This document shows positions 1 to 6,731 of a DNA stretch of 13,667 nucleotides, piece by piece. The position numbers and the translations under genes are program-made. The notes below the pieces were generated by a model. That model was not told where the DNA came from. It was given only the letters and a program-made list of their open reading frames with translations, and made no database searches. This DNA is from Pavlovales sp. CCMP2436 (taxonomy: Eukaryota; Haptophyta; Pavlovophyceae; Pavlovales). Position 1 is the first letter of the stretch. Every line of letters begins with the position of its first letter. The stretch covers positions 8,340-22,006 of the forward strand of contig MU631525.1 of the NCBI GenBank assembly GCA_026770615.1, given 5' to 3'.

Positions 1-104
1 GTATTATGTAGTATGTAGTGTGCATTATGTATCATGTATCATATATCATTATGTATTATGTAGTATGTAGTGTGCATTATGTATCATGTATCATAAATCA
101 TTTT
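1..104. repeat. 52-bp tandem duplication at the left edge
   Basis: An AT-rich unit with TATG/CATT words occurs twice with a 52-bp period (1-52 and 53-104), nearly identical. It lies upstream of the first visible exon of the membrane-protein gene. The rest of 105-342 is AT-rich, then a C-rich stretch with repeated CACTGCTCACCCCC words that runs into the acceptor of that exon. Confidence 0.8.
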
Positions 105-342
105 GTTACTATGATGATGATGATGGATTTTTTTTAATTGCCGCGCGCTTGATGTTGCATTTTTGTACATATCGGCATTATTATTATACTTATATCGCCC
201 CAAGCACAGCTCAACAACACCCCCTCCCCCCTCTCCACCCCTCTCTGGTGTTAGTGTTGGTGTCACTCAAGCACTGCTCAACCCCCACTGCTCTGCTCAC
301 CCCCGCCCCCCCCCACTGCTCACCCCCCCCCCGCCCACGCAG

Positions 343-1646
343 GTAAATTTCTCCCTGGCGATGGTACAGGAGAGTCTTGCGACAGAACAGAGCCAGGTGA
401 ATTGTGATTTGTTATTTATTCATTTAATTCATTCTTTGATTCAATTCTACTCATTTCTGATTTGACTCATTTCTCGTTTGATTTGACTGAATCGAATCGA
501 ATTGAACTGAATTGAATTTCAGGCCAACTCTGTCGACTATGCCTTCGCTGCCGCAGTGTGCCGCACGCTCGTGGTCACAATTTTGGTCACGCTGCTCACT
601 GGGTGCGTGCGACATTTTTTTTCTCGCTTTTCTTGCTCCTTTGTTTCTTTTGCTTCTTTTGCGTCTCTTGCTTCTCTTGCTTTATTTGCTTCTTTTGTAA
701 CGACCTGCGGTCTGCGTCTTACTCTCTCTTACTCTCTTACAACGCGCCGTGCGAGCTGTGACCCATGCCATGTTTGTAAGGCCCAATGCAACCCCCCCCC
801 CCATGTGACCCACTATACACCTCACTCTGACCCCCGTGTGACCCCCTGTGTGTCCCGTAGGTTCTCTCCCTTCCGCCTATCCCATATGCATCCTCGCAAT
901 GGTTTTCTGTTTTCTTTCTTTTTGTACTCTCTTTCTTTTTGACTTTTTTATTCTTTTTCTTTCTTACTTACATTTTTTCTCTGACACTTTCTTTTCGCGT
1001 ATACTTTAAAAATAGGTACTCACTACTTTCTTTTCTCTGACACTTTATTTTTTCGCAAAAAAAATAAAAGGTACTCGTCCTTCCGTCACGCCTCAAAGAT
1101 TGCAAAGCCGCCCAAGAAGGCAGATACCTTCGGACAGGTGCTGCACCCCCCCTCCCACGCACACGCGCACACACACGCGCGCACAGGAGCTTTCCCTCAC
1201 TGTTATACTAATATTATACTACTACTCCCCCCCCCCACACACACGCACACACACACACACATGCACACACATCTACACACGCACGCACGCACACACGCAA
1301 ACACACACACAAATCAGCCCTTCCGCAACAACTCACTCCTCGGCGCAAACAGTATCGGCGTTATTACTTAAAAACCAATAATACGAATGATCGGCCCATT
1401 CTTGCTAATACTGGTGTGATAATTTTTGTCGACGTCATTATTATTCGTGTTACTTAAAATAAAATCGAGAAATCCTCCCCTCCCCCAAGGCCTTCCGCGA
1501 CAACTCACTCTACATGGGCGCCAACAGCCTTCTTTGGCTGCTCGCTTTCGAGTACTTCGCCGTCATCGAAAGAATGGTAATTAATCATTTCTTTTTTATA
1601 CTATTACTACTATTACTACTATTGCTACTATTACTACTACTACTAT

Positions 1647-1681
<35 letters not shown>

Positions 1682-2596
1682 TTGTTACTATTTCTGTTGT
1701 CGTTGTTGTTATACCGGTGATTACGATGCTAGTCAACTTCTTTTGGTTTCCAATCATCGAAGCAATGGTCATCACCATGAGGGGTATAGAGGGAGTTGAT
1801 TTCCGGCAGTGCACGATTCGTCGATGTGTTATGCACCCTGTGAATACAGTTTTCAAGTTTTACTTAAAACTCTGTATTCGAATATCGTCACAGACGTAGT
1901 CCCAGACGACCATTTACAGTGAGCAAAACGCTTTTTTAATTCTATGGTGCATCACACATGTTTTACGCTGGAAACCAACCCCCTCTATACCCCTATCATC
2001 ATTATCATCACAACAACAACAATAATAACAGTAACAAAATCAAGTCACAATTATAATGATAGGTAGCCGTCGATTCTGTCCGAAAAAAAAAAAAAAAGGA
2101 TGGTGGTGATGGTGATAATAAGATAACCACTACTGCTATGTACTACTAATACTAAATAGGCAGCCGTCAATTCTGCCGAGGTGGACCAGTGGGGACCGTA
2201 CATCATTTTCACCGTCTTCGCGTTCGTGTACTTCGTCTCTGCTCTCGTGGTGGCGTGGCGCGGCTCTTCGCGTCCCAAATGCTGCACCGCAATCTACGCA
2301 CTGGGAGGTGTGTGTGTGTGTGTGTTGTTCTGAGTATGTGGGAGGTGTGAGTGTGTGGGAGGTGTGTGTGTGTGTGTGTGTGTTGTTTTGAGTGTGTGGG
2401 AGGTGTGTGTGTGTGTGTGTGTCTTGTTTTGAGTGTGTGGGGGAGGCGAGCATCTGCCCTCCCCGCCGCCCCCCCCACACACACCCTTGCACGCATTCCT
2501 TGCACATACACACACATGACGCTAAAAACTGCTTAAAAATACCCTTTAGAAAACGGATGCTAATAACCACGATTCCTAGTAATACACCAACAACAA

Positions 2597-2627
<31 letters not shown>

Positions 2628-3344
2628 AACAGCAGTGCTCGAGATGCTGTTTACGGGCACTGTGTACACACATACACGCACACACGCGCGCGCACACACA
2701 CACATACAAATACATTCAATACGATATGAACAACAACAGTCCTGGAGATGCTGGCGACTGGCACTGTGCCCCCCCCCCCCACACAGACAATAACAACACT
2801 AATGCTAAGAATACTACAACAACAACAGTCCTCGAGATGCTTGCGACCAGCACTGTGCCCATTCTGCTCGGCTTCACCCTCTTCGCCTCGTACGCGGCGC
2901 TCGTGCTGCGCCTGGCGACTGCGGAGGTATATACAAACATAAAATAACATTTATATAAACATGAATATGAAAAAAACGATGATGATGATGATGATGATGA
3001 TGATAATGAATGCTAATGACGATGATTTAATGTTATAGGTCGCCGGCATCGTCTTCTGGGCAGTCGGCGTCGTCATCCTGACTTCCATGGTGGTTCTGAT
3101 CTTTCTCTCCGCCGCGTGCAGTCGGAGGAGTGCGGACAAGTACTTGTCGGACAAGTACCGGCAAGACGCCCAGGGAGCCAGCTCGCCGAAAGGCACCCCA
3201 ACAAGCCGCCGGCGTGTCAACGCGCCCATGGGCACGGGCCTCGCGGCTGTGGCCCGGCCGCCTCCTCCTACGAGTCCTGGTGGGTACAGGAACGAGCAGG
3301 CGCCTGCGGCAGCGTACGACCGCACATACCGGCAGCGTTTATAG
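343..3344 (+). CDS. Seven-exon gene for an unrecognised multi-pass membrane protein (5' end uncertain)
   Basis: Exons joined by hand: 343-396, 523-602, 1071-1137, 1490-1576, 2160-2307, 2829-2926, 3039-3344, ending in TAG. All introns are GT...AG and every phase agrees, giving 279 residues. The first exon may start at the acceptor before 343 or at ATG 361; further 5' exons may lie outside the window. The product has about five hydrophobic segments, one in each of exons 2, 4, 5, 6 and 7 (for example YIIFTVFAFVYFVSALVV in exon 5). A polar loop in exon 3 contains KIAKPPKKAD. The C-terminal tail of about 75 residues is basic, Pro/Ala/Gly-rich, with a repeated DKYLSDKY motif, and is probably outside the membrane. 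I do not recognise the family, so no function is given. The coding frame is convincing because exons are GC-rich while introns are AT-rich or microsatellite. Five of the six introns hold copies of the neighbouring exon edges or tandem splice sites. Confidence 0.8.
859..1070 (+). repeat. Two degenerate copies of the exon-3 acceptor and exon start
   Basis: The real exon 3 starts at 1071 after AG. Copy A (AG at 859-860) matches the real junction at about 15 of 19 positions and would read F-S-P-F-R where the exon reads Y-S-S-F-R. Copy B (AG at 1014-1015) keeps AGGTACTC and is part of a tandem duplication of about 55 bp that includes the upstream TCTCTGACACTTT tract (about 973-1016 versus 1029-1071). 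Copy A also precedes a plausible 41-bp exon (861-901), but including it breaks the reading frame, so it is treated as intronic. Confidence 0.65.
1231..1312. repeat. (CA)n-rich microsatellite
   Basis: A C-run followed by CA/CACG repeats in intron 3 of the membrane-protein gene. The His/Thr-rich open frames across it are artefacts of the repeat. Confidence 0.85.
1314..1356 (+). repeat. Degenerate copy of the exon-4 start in intron 3
   Basis: After CAG at 1315-1317 the sequence parallels the real exon 4 start at 1490: CCCTTCCGCAACAACTCACT against GCCTTCCGCGACAACTCACT, then GGCGCAAACAG against GGCGCCAACAG after a 3-bp gap. It would read PFRNNSLLGANS where the exon reads AFRDNSLYMGANS. The copy then runs into stop codons and has no donor, so it is an exon relic and not an alternative exon. 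Confidence 0.75.
1590..1700. repeat. (TAC)n / (ACT)n trinucleotide repeat
   Basis: Long TACTAT and TAC repeat in intron 4 just after the donor. It explains the poly-Leu and poly-Val open frames seen on the two strands. Confidence 0.9.
1754..1777 (+). repeat. Degenerate copy of the exon-4 end and donor
   Basis: TCATCGAAGCAATGGTCATC matches the exon-4 end and donor at 1563-1582 (TCATCGAAAGAATGGTAATT) at 16 of 20 positions. It lies 191 bp downstream, directly left of the MITE-like element. Confidence 0.5.
1781..1993. mobile_element. MITE-like element with 24-bp terminal inverted repeats
   Basis: The 213-bp segment starts GGGGTATAGAGGGAGTTGAT and ends with its near-complement. The outer 24 bp match at 22 of 24 positions. 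Inverted similarity continues inward (GTGTTATGCACC against GGTGCATCACAC), and an inner hairpin pairs GAATACAGTTTT with AAAACTCTGTATTC. There is no transposase frame, so this would be a non-autonomous element. No clear target-site duplication is visible in the TCATCA-rich flanks. A 26-bp internal piece (1871-1896) recurs at 5355-5380 with 23 of 26 matches. Confidence 0.65.
2059..2083 (+). repeat. Degenerate copy of the exon-5 acceptor and start
   Basis: The string from 2059 (ATAGGTAGCCGTCGATTCTG...) parallels the real acceptor and exon start at 2157 (ATAGGCAGCCGTCAATTCTG) with only a few differences, then enters an A-run. It lies 97 bp upstream of the real site. Confidence 0.75.
2303..2449 (+). 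repeat. Four tandem copies of the exon-5 donor in a GT minisatellite
   Basis: The real exon 5 ends GGGAG at 2307 followed by GTGTG. The string GGGAG|GTGTG recurs with exon-like ends at 2344, 2361 and 2402, separated by (GT)n and TTGTT[CT]TGAG spacers. All four are equally good donor matches. Choosing a later one adds 37, 54 or 95 nt, so only the 54-nt choice keeps the frame. Confidence 0.75.
2587..2633. repeat. (CAA)n trinucleotide repeat
   Basis: CAA/CAG repeat that precedes the first exon-6 echo. Shorter CAACAACAG tracts precede the second echo and the real exon 6. Confidence 0.85.
2634..2771 (+). repeat. Two upstream copies of the exon-6 acceptor and start
   Basis: The real exon 6 begins at 2829 after CAACAACAG. 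Copy B starts at 2740 after the same CAACAACAG and matches the first 32 exon bases at 28 positions, reading VLEMLATGTVP where the exon reads VLEMLATSTVP. Copy A starts at 2636 after AGCAG and reads VLEMLFTGTVY. Both fade into C-runs or CA repeats. They sit 89 and 193 bp upstream, neither a multiple of three, so their use as acceptors would shift the frame. Confidence 0.85.
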
Positions 3345-3442
3345 GTTTATACGAGGCACCATCGGCATTGGCTTCGCAATTATTGTGATGAATGTACAGT
3401 AACAGTGTTATATTATTAGTAACTTACTTCGATACCTTACAG

Positions 3443-3592
3443 TAGTTCCGTGTATTATAATATTATAAATATAAACCAAAAATTTTAGTTAAGTGACTAA
3501 CTTACTATACTACCAGCTAGTTCCATGTATTATAATATTATAAATATAAACCAACATTTTTAGTTAAGTAAATAACTTACATACTACGAGCG
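3443..3592. repeat. 75-bp tandem duplication, AT-rich
   Basis: Two copies (3443-3517, 3518-3592) of a unit beginning TAGTTCC[G/A]TGTATTATAATA, just after the stop codon of the membrane-protein gene. No coding content is seen in 3345-3736 beyond this repeat. Confidence 0.85.
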
Positions 3593-3736
3593 TGGCCGGG
3601 CGTGGCACATGCAATAATGACTCCATAAAAAAAGAGTGTATATATGGCAGCGCTGACTGATACATGGTGAACATCCAATTATTATGAATACTAACTAACT
3701 TAAATTATTATATAAAATTAAAAAACTAAGTTTAGA

Positions 3737-3844
3737 AGTAATATCGCCTGCCTGACCGTCAACTTCCGACAACTCGTGCACACCGCGCTGATCCTGTTCT
3801 TTAGGCTTAGCTGCTGCTGTCGCAGGCAGGACTCAGCTTACTAA
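3737..3844 (+). pseudogene. Isolated exon-like open stretch, possibly a relic terminal exon
   Basis: After an AG at 3734-3735, a GC-richer island reads open to TAA at 3842-3844. It holds a short hydrophobic run (VHTALILFF) followed by a Cys/Arg end (CCCRRQDSAY). The pattern of hydrophobic run, Cys, Arg-Arg resembles the last exon of the preceding gene (VLIFLSAACSRRSADKY), so it might be a decayed or alternative last exon or a remnant of a duplicated neighbour. The open frame is only 35 codons and the link is weak. Confidence 0.3.
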
Positions 3845-4092
3845 ATAATAAATATTATTTATTCGCCCGGGCTGGGTCGACATCTGAGTTAGTGACCAGT
3901 CCGGGGGAAAATTGCGAAAAAAATCCGGTGATTATCCTCAGGATCAACTCACGAACCGGGCTGGACCCCGAGGAGTTAGTTGCAGATTCGTGACTGGGGC
4001 GGCATCGTGACTTTCTTTCCGCTTCCGAGCGCTGAGAACCGGAAACGTTAGTTACCCTTTGCATGTCATCGACCCCAGAGGCACACGAGAGG

Positions 4093-4102
4093 CATAAAAA
4101 GT
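4093..4102 (+). promoter_or_regulatory. Possible TATA box
   Basis: GCATAAAAAG lies in a GC-richer stretch, about 75 bp before an ATG at 4170 that opens only 20 codons. It could serve a gene whose remains are at 4497-4893. Around it (3845-4496) I see partial direct repeats such as CCGGGCTGG at about 3867 and 3956, with no convincing gene. Confidence 0.25.
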
Positions 4103-4496
4103 GGGCTCCGACCGTCGAGGAGGGCTCTATTCGACAGCAGCTATCGACACTTAGCGCGCAGGGGTGAACAATGTCTACTTCTTCGTCCCGCTCACAGCTT
4201 TCTCCCCTCCCCAGTGCGGAATCGCGCCACTAAATCGGAATTCGACCCTACTAAATATTGAACTGCTTGTAGTTGTAAGCGTGATTATTTTAGTTGTACA
4301 AACTCGATCGAAATTGTCGTCATATATAGCTTAGCAACGATCTGCCCGCATTGTAGTTATTAAAGCAAGGGTGCACCCGACTTTTAGCAATAGCGCCCGG
4401 GCGTGCCCTGCCGGCTAGGCGAAGAAATAATGTAGGCCTTTTTTCAAGTTTTTTGGTCTTTTTTCAAAATTTTGGGCGTAAATCAAGTATCTGCAG

Positions 4497-4893
4497 GCAA
4501 AAATCACGCACCCGGGCGTAAGCTCAAGCACGATGAGTGGACACGGTGGCTCGCGCGATGGCTCAGGCCGGAAGCGCAAGCCGGAAGCGTTGCCCGTCGT
4601 CTCCAAGTCGAACTCTTGGACCATCGCAGGTGGTTCGACCAGCGCTCTCGATGACAACGTTGGAGCGATCAGCGCGAATCGCTCGCCGACAAGACCTTTG
4701 CGATGCTCGTCTGGGTCTCCTTTAATCGCCGCCTGCCCATCAGCTCGACATGTCGCTCTTCGTCAGGGAGTGGAAGGTGAATGGCCACAAGGGCGCGCTG
4801 CACACTCAGGAGTGGGAAGACGCCGCGCGGCGTGTGCTCGCCCGCCTAAGAAGCGTGCGCAAGGCCACAGTCTTAGGCATCCATGATGTCTGA
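4497..4893 (+). pseudogene. Broken reading frame, family not recognised
   Basis: A possible acceptor (TATCTGCAG) ends at 4496. From there one frame reads a Trp/Arg-rich protein-like sequence (DEWTRWLARWLRPEAQ), is interrupted by TGA at 4652-4654 in a context where CGA would give Arg, and continues as SLADKTFAMLVWVSFNRR to about 4735. The sense then moves to another frame: from GAC at 4747, 48 codons with an Arg/Trp-rich sequence (REWKVNGHKGALHTQEWEDA) end in TGA at 4891-4893. Composition is coding-like in both parts. One nonsense change plus one frameshift suggests a recent pseudogene. A different frame starting at ATG 4533 stays open for 117 codons but looks less protein-like. I cannot name the family. 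Confidence 0.4.
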
Positions 4894-5447
4894 AGTTGAA
4901 GTGAACGACCAGACTTACTTGTGCCGTAACTACGAATAATAAAATAAAATTAAGCTCGCATACTGCTGACTAGTACAGACTACAGAGCATCAAATGTTGA
5001 TTAAATATATATACAAAAATCAGAAAATCCGTAATCAAGATTCGCGGGGCGCGCTACGCGCGCCTCATAGCCCCACCGCAGCGCAGTCGGCCTACGGCCG
5101 ACTGCCAAAAGAATCAAGTTTTAAACATTAGAATGGTGACCGAAAAAGCCGTATACAGCTAGTGGGGTGCACCTTTTGTATTAAGGTAAAATATATTATC
5201 ATATTCATAATATTATTAATTGAACCTGTTTTTTCGAATTTACTTTATACTCTTGTCCCTTGAATCATAGCAGGGATTGATTCACAGCAAGGGGTTGTAT
5301 CAAAAACTAACTAACATTGCTTGTCTGACCGACCGATTTTTTTCAAAATGATTTTCTGTATTCAAATATGGTCTCAGACGACTCGGACGCAACCAGACGA
5401 AATGGCGCCAGCACGCCTGCGCCGCCAGCACACTCAACCGCTCGACC
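4894..5447. other. Spacer with hairpins and a 26-bp relic of the intron MITE
   Basis: This AT-rich spacer holds no convincing gene. It contains the twin GC hairpins (5048-5105) and, at 5355-5380, TCTGTATTCAAATATGGTCT and the next six bases. That 26-bp piece matches 23 of 26 internal bases of the element in intron 4 of the membrane-protein gene and may be a fragment of the same repeat family. A minus-strand frame (5300-5557) across it overlaps the end of the DUF3598-like gene and is probably not coding. Confidence 0.55.
5048..5105. repeat. Twin perfect hairpins with TAC loops
   Basis: Two adjacent perfect inverted repeats share the same loop: GGCGCGC-TAC-GCGCGCC at 5048-5064 and GCAGTCGGCC-TAC-GGCCGACTGC at 5083-5105, 18 bp apart. 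They form a GC island in an AT-rich spacer between the broken frame and the 3' end of the minus-strand DUF3598-like gene. A role in transcript 3'-end structure is possible but unproven. Confidence 0.8.
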
Positions 5448-6575
5448 TCAAGCAGGTAGTCGCAGCGCGATAAAAAGCTCGGTAAATACACTGTCAGTGT
5501 GTGTCGCGGGCGCCTTAGTCGTGGTTCCAACGAGGAGTGTGGTGCTTGCCCCCCCAACCTCCGCGTCGCCTGCTAGAACGCTCCACACGAGCTCGAGCTC
5601 GATTGGCTCGCCCGCGTGCGCGGCGACGGTAGCTGAGATGACCAAGCCGGCGCATGGCTCAAACCGCTGACCGCGTTGCAATATCGAGAGTGCAACTGCT
5701 TTGGCCTCAGCAGGCGGGAGCACGCGCTCGCTCACCGGGACACCCGCCTGCTGTGTCCACTCACGCCCGCCTGCCGCTGCAGGCTCGGGCGCGCGGCTCG
5801 GCCGAAACAGGCTCGGCCACGCGCCACGATACTCCTCGATGGAGATCAGACGGGAGAGGAGCAGGGGAGCCCCCTTCGACGCGCAGCAGTACGAGAGCAC
5901 AGCTCGTCGCCGCTGATCACCGTGCACCAACCCGAACTCAATGTGGCACGCGAACGGGAACGGTTCATCTACAGGCGGCGGGATACCGGCCCAGATGAGA
6001 GCAGGACCGGCGTACCGCGCGCGCAGGTTGGCCGCGCTGAAGCGGCCGTAGTCCACTTCGCTGTACTGGTGGGCCGCGTCTGCCCGTGCGATGGACACGA
6101 GGTCGTGTGCAGAGGCCGGCGGGAGGAAATATTTGTTGACCTGGCGCTTGCTCTCGTCCTCCACGCGAACGCTGGACACCGCCGCCTTCACCCCCGCCGC
6201 CTCGAGGCGGGCTGCAGAGTGGCCAGCGCCCGTGACCACGTCAAAGGTGCGCCACTCGCCGTGCCAATTGCCCGCCTGATACCGTCGGACCATGGCAAGC
6301 TGCTCTAATGCGGCTGTACCAGAGCTCGTCCGCACGCGTAGCGCAGCAAGAATCACGACCCCGCGCCGAGCGAGCATCTTCCTTGGTCTTCCCGCGCCAG
6401 CGGCGGCGCAGGGCGCCGATCTTAAACTTTTGAAATTAATAGACGAGGAATTTGTGCGGGAAACTAAATTATTTAGTTCCTTGTTCGCTCTACGAACCCC
6501 CAAAAACGCTGCGGTTCGTAGAGCGAGCAAGGAGCTCGCAATGACTAGAAGGACAGTACACGGCCGGTCTACCAC
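5448..6575 (-). CDS. DUF3598-like protein, possibly plastid-targeted (start unresolved)
   Basis: An open frame of 375 codons ends in TGA (5448-5450). About residues 95-250 look like the lipocalin-type DUF3598 family of cyanobacteria and plastid-bearing eukaryotes. NWHGEW (103-108) fits the N-terminal strand motif, and EFGLVHGDQRRR (213-224) followed by LLSRLISIEEYRG fits the later strands. Members are thought to bind small hydrophobic ligands; the function is not established. The leader reads CTVLLVIASSLLAL-RTA-AF, then a basic Ser-rich stretch, which looks like a signal peptide with Phe at +1 and a transit peptide as in complex red plastids. The problem is that the frame opens with GTG and has no in-frame ATG between the upstream stop (6642-6644) and Met at 6375-6377. 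Either a 5' exon supplies the start (an acceptor-like CCAGCAG precedes the leader) or translation starts at 6377 without this leader. It is divergent from the kinase gene. Confidence 0.6.
   Translation of the reverse strand: MVDRPCTVLLVIASSLLALRTAAFLGVRRANKELNNLVSRTNSSSINFKSLRSAPCAAAGAGRPRKMLARRGVVILAALRVRTSSGTAALEQLAMVRRYQAGNWHGEWRTFDVVTGAGHSAARLEAAGVKAAVSSVRVEDESKRQVNKYFLPPASAHDLVSIARADAAHQYSEVDYGRFSAANLRARYAGPALIWAGIPPPVDEPFPFACHIEFGLVHGDQRRRAVLSYCCASKGAPLLLSRLISIEEYRGAWPSLFRPSRAPEPAAAGGREWTQQAGVPVSERVLPPAEAKAVALSILQRGQRFEPCAGLVISATVAAHAGEPIELELVWSVLAGDAEVGGASTTLLVGTTTKAPATHTDSVFTELFIALRLPA
6478..6533. repeat. 21-bp inverted repeat inside the leader-coding region
   Basis: The arms 6478-6498 and 6513-6533 pair at 20 of 21 positions around a 14-nt loop (GGTTCGTAGAGCGA on the right arm). 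On the minus strand the arms encode SLLALRT and VRRANKE and the loop encodes the AAFLG cleavage-like motif. The hairpin also lies about 200 bp from the kinase start, so it could instead be a promoter element if the DUF3598-like protein starts at Met 6377. Confidence 0.75.
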
Positions 6576-6731
6576 CCCCCTGGACTGCTGGCAGTCAAGT
6601 TTGGTGGGCGGTGGGCTTTGAATCCGATTTTTGTTTAAAATTCAAACCATTAACGCGGGCGCCCGTCGGAGAGCAGCCCCGTTCGAACGAGTCGCCGAGT
6701 CGTCCACCGAGTCCGCGAGCCGACCGCCGCC
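6576..6731. promoter_or_regulatory. Compact divergent promoter region
   Basis: At most 156 bp separate the two divergent frames. An AT-rich core (about 6622-6655) is followed by a GC-rich, purine/CG-biased leader directly before the kinase ATG (context GCCGCCATGT). No strong TATA box is visible. A shared bidirectional promoter is inferred from the spacing. Confidence 0.45.

Noticed and set aside
861..901. Candidate exon between exons 2 and 3 of the membrane-protein gene, with AG before and GT after
   Set aside because: Adding its 41 bp leaves the wrong phase for the strongly coding exon at 1071. Its start is better explained as a decayed copy of that exon.
1138..1381. His/Thr-rich open frames over CA repeats
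   Set aside because: Pure microsatellite translation; similar frames appear over every CA or GT tract (2294-2705, 9891-10133).
1514..1856. Poly-Leu and poly-Val open frames
   Set aside because: They arise from the TAC/ACT triplet repeat read on both strands.
3855..4064. 69-codon minus-strand frame
   Set aside because: Short, no recognisable motif, crosses partial direct repeats; coding status not supported.
4533..4886. 117-codon frame from ATG 4533
   Set aside because: It overlaps two more protein-like frames and becomes Arg/Pro-rich and low in sense; kept only as an alternative reading.
5676..6308. 210-codon plus-strand frame inside the DUF3598-like gene
   Set aside because: Arg-rich shadow frame of a GC-rich gene; no domain, and the minus-strand frame has family-like motifs.
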